Below are positions 51,729-60,423 of a stretch of 64,000 nt of DNA, piece by piece; within the stretch, counting starts at the first letter, position 1; each line of letters opens with the position of its first letter. The position numbers and the translations under genes were made by a program. Under the pieces are notes generated by a model. That model had not been told where the DNA came from. It was given only the letters and a program-made list of their open reading frames with translations, and made no database searches. The stretch comes from Stenotrophomonas maltophilia (GTDB lineage Bacteria > Pseudomonadota > Gammaproteobacteria > Xanthomonadales > Xanthomonadaceae), in the NCBI GenBank assembly GCA_002364755.1, contig DEZI01000028.1:159888-223887 (forward strand), written 5' to 3'.

Positions 51729-52843
51729 ACTTGGCGTGCTGGTGTGTTGGATGCGGAGGCGCTGGCATGGTCGTCGAGCAGCAGCCGGTCAAAGTATGAT
51801 TCGAGGCGCTGATATTCGAGATTGCCCATCGTCCAGGAGAGCTCGCGTGGCGCACTGCTTGAGTCGCCTTCGAGATCGACTACATTCGAAGAAAGCCCCA
51901 AATCGTCGAAAAGCGCCCTGACCTTTACATGCTTGCGGCTGGGCAGTACGGCAACTGGCAAGGTTCCGCAGCTTGCCGCCAACAGAAGGGCATGCAGTCG
52001 ATTTGAATGAATCTTTTCGATCTTCGAGTACCACTGGCATGCTGTATCAAGACTGCTCTCAACTTCGACGTAGTGAATACGCCTCTCGCCGAACCGCCTG
52101 CAGAGGTGGGCGTGGAGCGCACGCATTCCACGCGAATCCCTGCCAACCTGGGACAGGACCGCGTGCTGACTGTCTGCTGGACTGGCCGCGATGATCTTCT
52201 CGGCATAATTTGCGAGGAGATCTACGAGGAGGCCGTGATCAGTACGGAAACTGAAGGCACTGACGATGGACCTTGGAGCGTCGTATGAGTGCGGCTTCTG
52301 GTACAGATTGAACGAAAGATCGGGGACCACTTCATCGGCCGGCATTCCGATATGGCCCAGATATTCCGCGCTGACCTCGTCCCTCACCGCGAAGGAATGG
52401 CAGATTTTCCGCCTGAATCGCGTCACCAGCCGCTCGCGCCAGGTCATGTGCTCGAATGAGACACCTACCAGACAGACCCTTACACCGGTCAATCGAAGGG
52501 CGAACAGTATGCAGTTGTAGATGAGCGAAGTCGCAAAAGCCTTCGTGCTGTTGCCTACCCCGCCACCCAATCCGCCGGGATTGAGAAAGAAGTAGCAGCG
52601 GTTGCCTGCAATCGCCTGACGTACCATCTGGACGAGCATCTTCCCGCGCCCGGTGGATATCAACGTCGTATTGGGAATCTGCTCCACCGCCATGGTGGCG
52701 TGGAAGCTCTTGGGGGAACGAGTCAGATCCATGGTCAAGGGCACACGTGCCGCGACCAGCTCGGCCAGTTCCTTGTTGATCAAGGCGTCGCCGAGGTTGT
52801 CGAACTGCGTCTTTACGCTCATGAATCCCAGCGTCAAAGCCAT
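51725..52843 (-). CDS. Polysaccharide pyruvyl transferase family protein
   Basis: A 372-residue member of the polysaccharide pyruvyl transferase family (PF04230; GumL/WcaK-like). The N-terminus FDNLGDALINKELAELV and YFFLNPGGLGGGVGNSTKAF are typical, and later CLVGVSFEHMTW, CHSFAVRDEVSAEYL and HSNRLHALLLAA (donor-site His region) are visible. It probably adds pyruvate ketals from phosphoenolpyruvate to a repeat-unit sugar, giving the polymer extra negative charge. It overlaps the GT2 stop and the polymerase start. Confidence 0.86.
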   Translation of the reverse strand: MALTLGFMSVKTQFDNLGDALINKELAELVAARVPLTMDLTRSPKSFHATMAVEQIPNTTLISTGRGKMLVQMVRQAIAGNRCYFFLNPGGLGGGVGNSTKAFATSLIYNCILFALRLTGVRVCLVGVSFEHMTWRERLVTRFRRKICHSFAVRDEVSAEYLGHIGMPADEVVPDLSFNLYQKPHSYDAPRSIVSAFSFRTDHGLLVDLLANYAEKIIAASPADSQHAVLSQVGRDSRGMRALHAHLCRRFGERRIHYVEVESSLDTACQWYSKIEKIHSNRLHALLLAASCGTLPVAVLPSRKHVKVRALFDDLGLSSNVVDLEGDSSSAPRELSWTMGNLEYQRLESYFDRLLLDDHASASASNTPARQV

Positions 52844-53832
52844 CAGTGCGACTCCGCGGCAGTCATCGACTGCTGGGTCAGCGCTTGGATGTACTCATAG
52901 GTCTGCTGGAAGCTGGCGTTCTTCCTTCGACCCACAACTGCCTGGGCGGTCTTTTTGAACAGCCACTCCGGGGCCAAGGTCCTGTAAATGCTCTTCAGGA
53001 CGACCTTGGGGTGAACCGAGCCGGCGTTCTGAACTGTCATCGCGATCGCCTGGATTCTGCTGCGCTTGGCGACCTCGTGTGACAGGGCGTACAACTTGAA
53101 GCCAGAACGTGCCCTTGCGCTCAGTGGACACGCGGGGGAGTCCAGCCAGGCGCGGATGCTGTCCTCAGCACTGCTGCTGGAAATGCGAGCATCCGCCTGA
53201 TCGTCGAACAATATCGCCAACGGATGCGCGATGAACAGCAACGATTGGGAGGCGCGCCGTGCACGGATGAAGAAGTCTGGATCCTGGACCTTGCGAAGTG
53301 CCTCGTTCCAGCTCGTCTGGATCGCGATTTCCCGTCGCACAACGATGCTCGAGGATTGGATGCGCTCGTCGTGGACAAAATAGAACTCGCTGATATCTTC
53401 ATCAACGTCAGGGGCACGGCTCGGGCGCAGCTGAAGGCGGTCGTCGCCGCGATAAACCAGCAGCGGCGACGCAAGCATGTCGGGCTGCGATTCGGAAATC
53501 GCAGCCGCAACCGTCGCCAGCTTTCCCGGAAGGAAAATGTCGTCGCTGTCCAGATAGGCGATGTAACTCCCTCGTGCCAACTCGCCGCCGAGATTGCGCG
53601 CCGCGCACGCTCCCTTCTTGCCGTCCACTTGGCGGACAAGGCGGAGATTCATGTCTTCGAACAGCGAGGTTGCCGAGGCAATGTTCTCGTCGGAGTGATC
53701 ATCGATCACGATCACTTCAAAGTTCTGGAAAGTCTGGTTTCGAAGCGATATCAGAGTACGGATCAGTAGTGCAGACCGGTTCTTGACAGGAATGACGACC
53801 GAGAATAGAGGTGCGGGGTGTTCAGCCTTCAT
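52843..53832 (-). CDS. Family 2 glycosyltransferase
   Basis: A 329-residue GT2 enzyme (GT-A fold). The N-terminus FSVVIPVKNRSALLIRTLIS is followed by NFEVIVIDDHSDENIAS and the nucleotide-binding YIAYLDSDDIFLPGKL (DxD region, ~105). RKVQDPDFFIRAR near residue 195 is the acceptor side. There is no membrane helix, so it acts at the cytosolic face. The start was set at MKAEHPAPLF (53832); the open frame runs 18 codons further into the gap. It lies between ugd and the pyruvyltransferase; the sugar it transfers is unknown. Confidence 0.87.
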   Translation of the reverse strand: MKAEHPAPLFSVVIPVKNRSALLIRTLISLRNQTFQNFEVIVIDDHSDENIASATSLFEDMNLRLVRQVDGKKGACAARNLGGELARGSYIAYLDSDDIFLPGKLATVAAAISESQPDMLASPLLVYRGDDRLQLRPSRAPDVDEDISEFYFVHDERIQSSSIVVRREIAIQTSWNEALRKVQDPDFFIRARRASQSLLFIAHPLAILFDDQADARISSSSAEDSIRAWLDSPACPLSARARSGFKLYALSHEVAKRSRIQAIAMTVQNAGSVHPKVVLKSIYRTLAPEWLFKKTAQAVVGRRKNASFQQTYEYIQALTQQSMTAAESH

Positions 53833-53839
53833 ATGTCTC

Positions 53840-55006
53840 TCAGTCGTTGCCAAACAGGTCGCGTGTGTAGACCTTCTCAAGAACATCGGAAAGATCTGCA
53901 GTCATTCGATTGGCGATGATCACGTCCGCCTCCCGTTTGAACGCTTCAAGATCGTTTTCGACTCTGGAGCGATAGAAGTCGGAGGATCGGAGCACTGGCT
54001 CGTGCACGATCACTTCGATGCCCTTTGCCTTGATTCGCTTCATCACCCCTTGGATCGCGGACGCCCGGAAGTTATCGGAGCCCGATTTCATTACAAGGCG
54101 ATAGATCCCCACCACGCGCGGATTTCTGCTGATCACTGCATCGGCGATGAAGTCCTTGCGGGTCCGGTTCGCCTCCACGATTGCATGGATCAGGTTCTGC
54201 GGGACGTTGCTGTAGTTCGCTAGAAGCTGCTTGGTGTCCTTCGGTAGGCAATAGCCGCCATAGCCGAAAGACGGATTGTTGTAGTGATTGCCGATTCTCG
54301 GATCTAGGCTGACGCCGTCGATGATCTGGCGGGTATCCAGGCCATGTGACGCACAGTAGGTGTCGAGCTCGTTGAAGTACGCGACACGCATGGCCAGGAA
54401 CGTGTTTGCAAACAGCTTTATTGCCTCGGCTTCGGTGCCGTCGGTGAACAGGACCGGTGGATCCTTGCGGACTGATCCTTGCTTCAGCAGCCCAGCAAAT
54501 GCTTCGGCACGCGAAGATCGTTCACCGACAATGATCCTGCTTGGATGCAGGTTGTCATAGAGTGCGCGCCCTTCACGCAGGAACTCAGGAGAGAACATGA
54601 TGTTCTCGGTCCTGAATCGTGTTCGAAGCGCATCGGTGCAACCAACCGGTACCGTTGACTTGATGACGATCACGGCGTTCGGGTTGATCGCAATCACATC
54701 CCGGATCACTGCTTCCACAGACTCCGTATTGAAGTAGTTGGTCCGGGGGTCGTAGTCCGTCGGAGTCGCGACAATGACGTATGACGCGTCCGTGTAGGCC
54801 TGCACCGGATCGAGTGTGGCCGTAAGATCTAGGCGCTCGCTTCTCAGGAACTCAGCGATCTCCTGGTCTTCGATCGGCGTCATTCCCTTGTTGATCATCT
54901 GGACACGATCGGCATCGATGTCGAGAGCAACCACTTCGTTATGCTGGGCAAGAAGCACGGCGTTCGACAGGCCCACATAGCCAGTGCCCGCGACGGCAAT
55001 TTTCAT
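53840..55006 (-). CDS. ugd: UDP-glucose 6-dehydrogenase
   Basis: Oxidises UDP-glucose to UDP-glucuronate, supplying uronic acid for the exopolysaccharide. The 388-residue length is that of the enterobacterial Ugd type. NAD site AVAGTGYVGLSNAVLLAQ (residues 4-21), VIVATPTDYD (~76), FSPEFLREG (~138) and the catalytic Cys in GYGGYCLPKDTKQL (~252) are all visible. It is first in the minus-strand EPS gene run and divergent from the tyrosine kinase gene, sharing a 459-base intergenic region. Related UDP-ManNAc dehydrogenases are less likely given the motif layout. Confidence 0.93.
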   Translation of the reverse strand: MKIAVAGTGYVGLSNAVLLAQHNEVVALDIDADRVQMINKGMTPIEDQEIAEFLRSERLDLTATLDPVQAYTDASYVIVATPTDYDPRTNYFNTESVEAVIRDVIAINPNAVIVIKSTVPVGCTDALRTRFRTENIMFSPEFLREGRALYDNLHPSRIIVGERSSRAEAFAGLLKQGSVRKDPPVLFTDGTEAEAIKLFANTFLAMRVAYFNELDTYCASHGLDTRQIIDGVSLDPRIGNHYNNPSFGYGGYCLPKDTKQLLANYSNVPQNLIHAIVEANRTRKDFIADAVISRNPRVVGIYRLVMKSGSDNFRASAIQGVMKRIKAKGIEVIVHEPVLRSSDFYRSRVENDLEAFKREADVIIANRMTADLSDVLEKVYTRDLFGND

Positions 55007-55465
55007 TCGGCGGATCCTCTTGATTTCCCGGACGGGGGGGGCGTCTCATCGCTGTGGATTGGGGTTCTCCAGCGGATGCTGCAGTCACGGATCGCTTCCA
55101 ACCCGCTGGCTTTCCTTCCAGCAGAGACAAGTGGGTTGTGTCCCGCCAGGCGGGCAGCTCCACGGCGCGTCTCGGAATGACTCATATCCGCGTCCTTGCG
55201 ATTCAAACCAAACATCGTACCCGGTGTCTGCGCAGTCAGCCAAGGCGATTTTCTAGCGGCGGGCGGGCGGCGCAATGGGCGCGTTGAGCGTGGGTCATCG
55301 CCTTACGGGCTCGGCTAAGGAATTCTTGAGGTATACTAACCAACTATTTGTCAATTTCACCCATTCAGCTTGCCGGCCGCAGTCGGCGTGAGCGATCTGG
55401 AAATGGGTGGGGTGGTGGCGGTGTTCTGCAACTGTCAACCTCGGCCCGTTCTTCGAAATTTCACG
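55007..55465. promoter_or_regulatory. Divergent control region of the polysaccharide locus
   Basis: A 459-base gap between divergent ugd and the kinase gene. It holds an AT-rich patch around 55318-55370 with a -10-like TATACT (55332-55337) for the rightward gene; no good -35 was seen at the normal distance. No JUMPstart element was identified. Reading frames here are short and overlapping and none looks real. Its G+C is intermediate. Confidence 0.4.
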
Positions 55466-57700
55466 ATGGAAGCGATGAGAAAGCAATCAGAATCACGAGT
55501 GGTCAGGGATGACGAGATCGATTTGCGGGAAATCGTGGGTCTGCTCATCGATCGCAAGTGGTGGATCGTGGTGCCGACAGCCCTGTTCATGGTGATCGGT
55601 ATTGCGTGCGCTCTTCTAATGCCGCCTGTCTACCAGGCGCAGGCGTTGGTGCAGGTCGAGTCCAAGATGCCGAGCATCCCCGGTCTATCCGACTTGGCCT
55701 CGCTGGGCGGTGGCGGTAGTACTGCCGCCACGACCGAGGTGGCACTGCTCACTTCGCGGACTGTCATTGGAACCGCTGTTGACCAGCTGCAGCTCGATAC
55801 CGTGGTGAAGCCGGTGCGATTCCCGCTGGTTGGTGGGTTCGTTTCGAGGCGCTTCAGTCCGGCTTCCGAGGGCCAGGTAGCCTCTCCATGGGCGGGTTTG
55901 GACAGCTATGGCTGGGGTGGTGAAAGCCTTGTTGTCCACAGCTTCCAGGTCCCGACCTCCCTTCTGGACACTCCGTTCGTGCTCGAAGTCGGCGAAGCAG
56001 CGGGAAGCTACGTGCTTCGCGGCGAGGGGGGCGAGGAAGTATTGAAGGGAGTAGTTGGCCAGCCCGCTTCCGGCAAGGGCGTGAAGCTGGAGGTGGCTGC
56101 AGTCAACGCCAATCCTGGCATGCGCTTTGAGATCACCAAGCAGCGACTATTCGACGTGATCGCCGCTCTGCAGGAGGATGTAAGTGCCACCGAGCAGGGC
56201 AAGGACTCCGGAATTCTTCGACTGGTTTACGAGTCCGAAGATCCGCGTGTTGCCGAAGGCCTGGTCCAGAACATTGTCGACGCCTACGTCCGCCAGAATG
56301 TGGACCGCAGCTCGGCCGAAGCCGCCTCCCAGCTACAGTTCGTGAAGGACCAGCTGCCGACCATCCGCCGCCAGGTGGAGCAGGCACAGGCTGCGATGAG
56401 CGCCTACCAGTCCCGCTCCAAGTCAGTTGACATCACCATGCAGACCAAGGGTTTGCTGGAACAGGAAGTGGCCGTCGAAGCCAGCATCCAGCAGCTGCGC
56501 CTGAAGCAGGCCGAGATGGATCGTAGCTTCACGCGCGAGCATCCTGCCTACCGAGCACTTCTGCGCCAGATCGGTGATCTGGAAGCCCGCAAGGGCGGTT
56601 TCCAGAAGCAGGTCGGTGATCTGCCTGAAACCCAGCAGGAACTGCTGCGCCTCACCCGTGACCTGCAGGTAAGCAATGAGCTGTACACGGCGCTGCTGAA
56701 TCAGGCGCAACAGCTCGATGTGGCACGCGCGGGCGCGGTCGGCAATGTGCGCATCGTCGATCCTGCCATCGTTGACATCGCCAACCCGGTTGCGCCCCGC
56801 AAGGCCCTGATCGTAGCCATCGCCACGCTTCTCGGCGGCTTCCTCTCGGTCGCCTTCGTCTTCCTCCAGCGCATGCTCAACCCGGGTATCGAAGACCCGG
56901 CGGACATCGAAGCCCTGGGCCTGCCGGTCTACGCCGCGATCCCGCTCAGCGTGTCCAACACGCTGCCCAAGCTGCGCAAGGGCAAGCACGGTACGCGTGT
57001 GGTGGCCGACGGTCGCCAGCACCTGCTGGCGGTGACTGCCCCGGCCGATCCGACCGTGGAAGCACTGCGCAGCCTGCGTACCAGCCTGCACTTCGCCATG
57101 CTGGAAGCGAAGAACAACATCCTGACCATCTCGGGCCCGCGCCCGGGCGTGGGCAAGACCTTCGTGTCCACCAACCTGGCCGCGGTCATCGCGCAGGCGG
57201 GCCAGCGCGTGCTGGTCATCGACGCCGACATGCGCAAGGGCACCCTGCACAAGATCCTGGGTGTGTCGCACCAGAAGGGCCTGTCGGACGTGCTGGGTGG
57301 CAAGCTCAGCGTCGATGAGGTGATCCATCCGGTGTCCGGCCTGGACAACATGCACTACATGGTGCGTGGTGACATTCCGCCGAACCCGGCCGAGCTGCTG
57401 ATGCACCCGCGCTTCGCGCAGCTGCTGCAGGACATGTCCGGCAAGTACGACTTGGTGATCGTCGATACGCCGCCGATCCTGGCCGTGACCGATCCGGCGC
57501 TGGTCGCCACCCACGCTGGCTCGAGCCTGCTGGTTACCCGTTTCGGCGTGAACCAGGCCAAGGAAATCGAGCTGACGCTGCAGCGCTTCGAGCAGAACGG
57601 CGTGCAGATCAAGGGTGCGATCTTCAACGCGGTCGAGAAGCGTGCCACGGGCTATTACAGCTACGGTTACTACGAGTACAAGTCCGACGAAAAGGCCTGA
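55466..57700 (+). CDS. Wzc/GumC-type polysaccharide copolymerase with tyrosine autokinase domain
   Basis: About 744 residues: membrane helix 1 (KWWIVVPTALFMVIGIACALL, split by the 20-residue rule as about residues 32-55), Wzz periplasmic domain with coiled coil (~60-420), helix 2 (~455-475), then a BY-kinase domain with Walker A GPRPGVGKTF (~560), Walker A' VLVIDADMRKG (~590), Walker B LVIVDTPP (~675) and a C-terminal tyrosine cluster GYYSYGYYEYKS for autophosphorylation. It controls chain length and export. GumC of xanthan lacks the kinase; this one is fused. Start uncertain (55466, or 55475 with GGAAG nearby). The 5' half has lower G+C than the 3' half. Confidence 0.88.
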   Translation: MEAMRKQSESRVVRDDEIDLREIVGLLIDRKWWIVVPTALFMVIGIACALLMPPVYQAQALVQVESKMPSIPGLSDLASLGGGGSTAATTEVALLTSRTVIGTAVDQLQLDTVVKPVRFPLVGGFVSRRFSPASEGQVASPWAGLDSYGWGGESLVVHSFQVPTSLLDTPFVLEVGEAAGSYVLRGEGGEEVLKGVVGQPASGKGVKLEVAAVNANPGMRFEITKQRLFDVIAALQEDVSATEQGKDSGILRLVYESEDPRVAEGLVQNIVDAYVRQNVDRSSAEAASQLQFVKDQLPTIRRQVEQAQAAMSAYQSRSKSVDITMQTKGLLEQEVAVEASIQQLRLKQAEMDRSFTREHPAYRALLRQIGDLEARKGGFQKQVGDLPETQQELLRLTRDLQVSNELYTALLNQAQQLDVARAGAVGNVRIVDPAIVDIANPVAPRKALIVAIATLLGGFLSVAFVFLQRMLNPGIEDPADIEALGLPVYAAIPLSVSNTLPKLRKGKHGTRVVADGRQHLLAVTAPADPTVEALRSLRTSLHFAMLEAKNNILTISGPRPGVGKTFVSTNLAAVIAQAGQRVLVIDADMRKGTLHKILGVSHQKGLSDVLGGKLSVDEVIHPVSGLDNMHYMVRGDIPPNPAELLMHPRFAQLLQDMSGKYDLVIVDTPPILAVTDPALVATHAGSSLLVTRFGVNQAKEIELTLQRFEQNGVQIKGAIFNAVEKRATGYYSYGYYEYKSDEKA

Positions 57701-57724
57701 TCTTTTCGCAAGGCAGGACACCGG

Positions 57725-57761
57725 GGCCCGGTGCGCGCAGGCGCATCGGGCCTTGTCTTTT
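57725..57761 (+). terminator. Rho-independent terminator after the kinase gene
   Basis: Stem GGCCCG/CGGGCC plus inner TGCGC/GCGCA around a short loop, followed by TTGTCTTTT, 25 bases after the stop. Confidence 0.72.
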
Positions 57762-57807
57762 GCAGGCCCGCTCCGCCGATGCTGCAGCGCAGGAGTATCC
57801 TATCGCC

Positions 57808-58701
57808 ATGGCTGACACCCCCCTTTCCGCGCCGCATCCGGCGCCGACGCCGCGCTGGCGTCACTACTGGTCCCTGATGCGCGCCGATCGCCCGATCGGC
57901 ACCCTGCTGCTGCTGTGGCCCACCTGGTGGGCGCTGTGGGTGGCTTCCGGCGGCCTGCCGCCGCTGTGGACGCTGTTCGTGTTCACCGCCGGCGTCTGGC
58001 TTACCCGCTCAGCGGGCTGCGTCATCAACGACTACGCCGACCGCTGGCTGGACCCGCACGTGGAGCGCACCAAGTCGCGCCCGCTGGCGACCGGCGCGAT
58101 CAGCGGCCGTGCGGCGCTGGCGCTGTTCGCCGTGCTGATGCTGGTGGCCTTCGGCCTGGTCCTGACCCTGAACTGGCTGACCATCGGCCTGAGCTTCATC
58201 GGCGTGTTCCTGGCCGCCAGCTACCCCTACCTGAAGCGCTACACCCACCTGCCGCAGGTGTACCTGGGCATGTCCTTCGGCTGGGGCATCCCGATGGCCT
58301 TTGCTGCCGTGCAGGGCGAGGTGCCGATGCTGGCCTGGCTGCTGTATGCGGGCAACATCCTGTGGTCCACCGCGTATGACACCTGGTACGCCATGGTCGA
58401 CCGCGAGGACGACCTGAAGATGGGCTCGCACTCCACCGCCATCCTGTTCGGCGAGCTGGATCTGGTCATCCAGGGCGTGCTGTACGCGCTGTTCCTGGCC
58501 ACGATGGCCCTGGTGGGCGTGCGCGGCGGGCTGGGCGGGTACTACCTGGCCGGCGTGGCCGTGGCTGCGGTGCTGGTGGTGTACGAGTTCTGGATCTGCC
58601 GCCACCGCGAGCGTGGCCCGTGCTTCAAGGCGTTCCTGCACAACAACTGGGTAGGCGCGGCGCTATTTGCCGGCATCGCCGTGGACCTGGCGCTGCGCTG
58701 A
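57808..58701 (+). CDS. ubiA: 4-hydroxybenzoate polyprenyltransferase
   Basis: UbiA attaches the octaprenyl tail to 4-hydroxybenzoate in the inner membrane, an early step of ubiquinone synthesis. The 297-residue protein has about nine helices and both Asp-rich motifs: CVINDYADRWLDPHVERTKS (~75) and TWYAMVDREDDLKMGSHSTA (~195). The opening RADRPIGTLLLLWPTWWALW is the family start. The ATG at 57808 follows CAGGAG by ~10 bases. It stands alone, with REP elements downstream. Confidence 0.95.
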   Translation: MADTPLSAPHPAPTPRWRHYWSLMRADRPIGTLLLLWPTWWALWVASGGLPPLWTLFVFTAGVWLTRSAGCVINDYADRWLDPHVERTKSRPLATGAISGRAALALFAVLMLVAFGLVLTLNWLTIGLSFIGVFLAASYPYLKRYTHLPQVYLGMSFGWGIPMAFAAVQGEVPMLAWLLYAGNILWSTAYDTWYAMVDREDDLKMGSHSTAILFGELDLVIQGVLYALFLATMALVGVRGGLGGYYLAGVAVAAVLVVYEFWICRHRERGPCFKAFLHNNWVGAALFAGIAVDLALR

Positions 58702-58708
58702 GAAGCAC

Positions 58709-58732
58709 AGCCGAGCGTAGGCTCGGCTCTAC
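58709..58732 (-). repeat. SMAG/REP palindrome, minus orientation
   Basis: Plus view AGCCGAGC-gtag-GCTCGGCT then CTAC, seven bases after the ubiA stop. Confidence 0.86.
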
Positions 58733-58759
58733 AGGTGGCAATCCCGGAACCGGATATCC

Positions 58760-58785
58760 GTAGCGCCCGAGCCCATGCTCGGGCG
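58760..58785 (+). repeat. SMAG/REP palindrome
   Basis: GTAG followed by CGCCCGAGC-ccat-GCTCGGGCG; it forms an inverted pair with the copy at 58709-58732. Confidence 0.86.
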
Positions 58786-58888
58786 GCGGCGCACAGCGTC
58801 GGGAATCCCGCCCCCTACGACCAATAGGTGGCTGACAGCCCGCACCTCACCGCCCAGAATCGGTCCATCGAACCTGGGAGGGTAGGCG

Positions 58889-60319
58889 ATGGCCTCGTCA
58901 GCAACGGCAGCAGTACAGGACGGCTGGATGGCGCGCGCAGCGCTGCGCTCGGCCGCCTGGGCGGAAAAGTGGTTCCCCGATGCGTACGTGTTCGCGGTAC
59001 TGGGCGTGGTCATCGTCGCGGTGGCGGCGATGGGCTTCGGCTCGACCCCGCAGGCCACGGCCAGCGCCTTCGGCGACGGCTTCTGGAGCCTGATCCCCTT
59101 CACGATGCAGATGGCTTTCGTGGTCATCGGCGGCTATGCGCTGGCGACGGCGCCGGTGGTGGCGCGCTTCATCGATTTCCTCGCGCGGGTGCCGCGCACC
59201 GGCCGCGGCGCCGTGGTCTACGTCGGTCTGGTCAGCATGCTGGCCTCGCTGCTCAGCTGGGGCTTCTCGCTGGTGTTCGGCGGCCTGCTGGTGCGCGCGC
59301 TCGCCCGCCGCACCGAGCTGCGCATGGATTACCGCGCCGCCGGTGCCTCGGCCTACCTGGGCCTGGGCGCGGTGTGGGCAATGGGCCTGAGCTCCTCCGC
59401 CGCGCAGCTGCAGGCCAACCCGGCCAGCATGCCGCCCGGCCTGGTGGAGATCACCGGCGTGCTGCCCTTCACCGAAACCATCTTCCTGTGGCAGTCGATC
59501 GCGCTGACCGCGGTACTGATCCTGGTGTCGCTGCTGATTGCCTGGCTGACCGCGCCGGCGGCGGGCAGTGCGCGCACCGCCGAGGATTTCCCCGGTGCCG
59601 CGCAGGCCGAATCCGAGCCGCTGCAGCAGCGCACGCGCCCGGGTGAATGGCTGGAATACAGCCCGCTGCTGACCGTGCTGCTCTCGCTGCTGGCCTTCGG
59701 CTGGCTGTTCAACGAGTTCGCCAACAAGCCGGTGGTCACCGCCATCGCCAACCTCAATACCTACAACTTCCTGTTCATCTCGCTGGGCCTGCTGCTGCAC
59801 TGGCGCCCGCGCAGCTTCCTCAACGCGGTGGCCAAGGCGGTGCCCAGCACCACCGGCGTGCTCATCCAGTTCCCGCTGTACGGCGGCATCGCGATGATCC
59901 TCACCCATGCGGCCGGCGGCGACGGGCAGACCCTCGCGCATCGCCTGTCCAGCCTGTTCGTGCACGTGGCCAGCACCGATACCTTCGCGCTGGTGATGGG
60001 CGTCTACTCGGCGGTGCTGGGCTTCTTCGTGCCGTCCGGTGGCGGCAAGTGGATCATCGAAGCGCCCTACGTGATGCAGGCCGCCAACGAACTGAAGGCG
60101 CACCTGGGCTGGGCGGTGCAGGTCTACAACGCGGCCGAGGCGCTGCCGAACCTGATCAACCCGTTCTGGATGCTGCCGCTGCTGGGCGTGCTGGGCCTGA
60201 AGGCCCGCGACATCGTCGGCTTTACCTTCATCCAGCTGCTGGTGCACATCCCGCTGGTGCTGGGCCTGCTGTGGCTGCTGGGCATGACCCTGACCTATGT
60301 GCCGCCCGTGATGCCGTAG
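58889..60319 (+). CDS. Short-chain fatty acid transporter, AtoE-like
   Basis: A 476-residue multi-pass membrane protein of the AtoE/short-chain fatty acid transporter family (TIGR00366-like), about 11-12 helices. Conserved stretches: AEKWFPDAYVFAVLG (~25), LSWGFSLVFGGLLVRALAR (~130), VPSTTGVLIQFPLYGGIAMI (~320) and FVPSGGGKWIIEAPYVM (~380). It probably imports acetoacetate, butyrate or similar acids by proton or sodium symport. It is convergent with an acyl-CoA synthetase that could activate the imported acid. The start ATG at 58889 has GGGAGGGTAGG just upstream. Confidence 0.9.
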   Translation: MASSATAAVQDGWMARAALRSAAWAEKWFPDAYVFAVLGVVIVAVAAMGFGSTPQATASAFGDGFWSLIPFTMQMAFVVIGGYALATAPVVARFIDFLARVPRTGRGAVVYVGLVSMLASLLSWGFSLVFGGLLVRALARRTELRMDYRAAGASAYLGLGAVWAMGLSSSAAQLQANPASMPPGLVEITGVLPFTETIFLWQSIALTAVLILVSLLIAWLTAPAAGSARTAEDFPGAAQAESEPLQQRTRPGEWLEYSPLLTVLLSLLAFGWLFNEFANKPVVTAIANLNTYNFLFISLGLLLHWRPRSFLNAVAKAVPSTTGVLIQFPLYGGIAMILTHAAGGDGQTLAHRLSSLFVHVASTDTFALVMGVYSAVLGFFVPSGGGKWIIEAPYVMQAANELKAHLGWAVQVYNAAEALPNLINPFWMLPLLGVLGLKARDIVGFTFIQLLVHIPLVLGLLWLLGMTLTYVPPVMP

Positions 60320-60331
60320 CGTCTGCAGAAT

Positions 60332-60422
60332 GTAGAGCCGAGCCCATGCTCGGCTGCTTGCAACGACAGCCGAGCATAGGCTCGGCTCTACAAAAACCAG
60401 CCGAGCACGGGCTCGGCTCTAC
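60332..60422. repeat. Cluster of three SMAG/REP palindromes
   Basis: Copies at 60332-60355 (plus), 60368-60391 (minus) and 60399-60422 (minus), all with AGCCGAGC/GCTCGGCT arms and GTAG heads, fill the gap between the convergent transporter and synthetase genes. The last ends one base before the synthetase stop codon. Confidence 0.9.
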
Positions 60423-60423
60423 A

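Noticed and set aside
45793..57700. Genomic island with attachment-site repeat at tRNA-Arg
   Set aside because: No integrase gene and no repeat of the tRNA 3' end were found at the far side; the composition change alone does not prove an integrative element.
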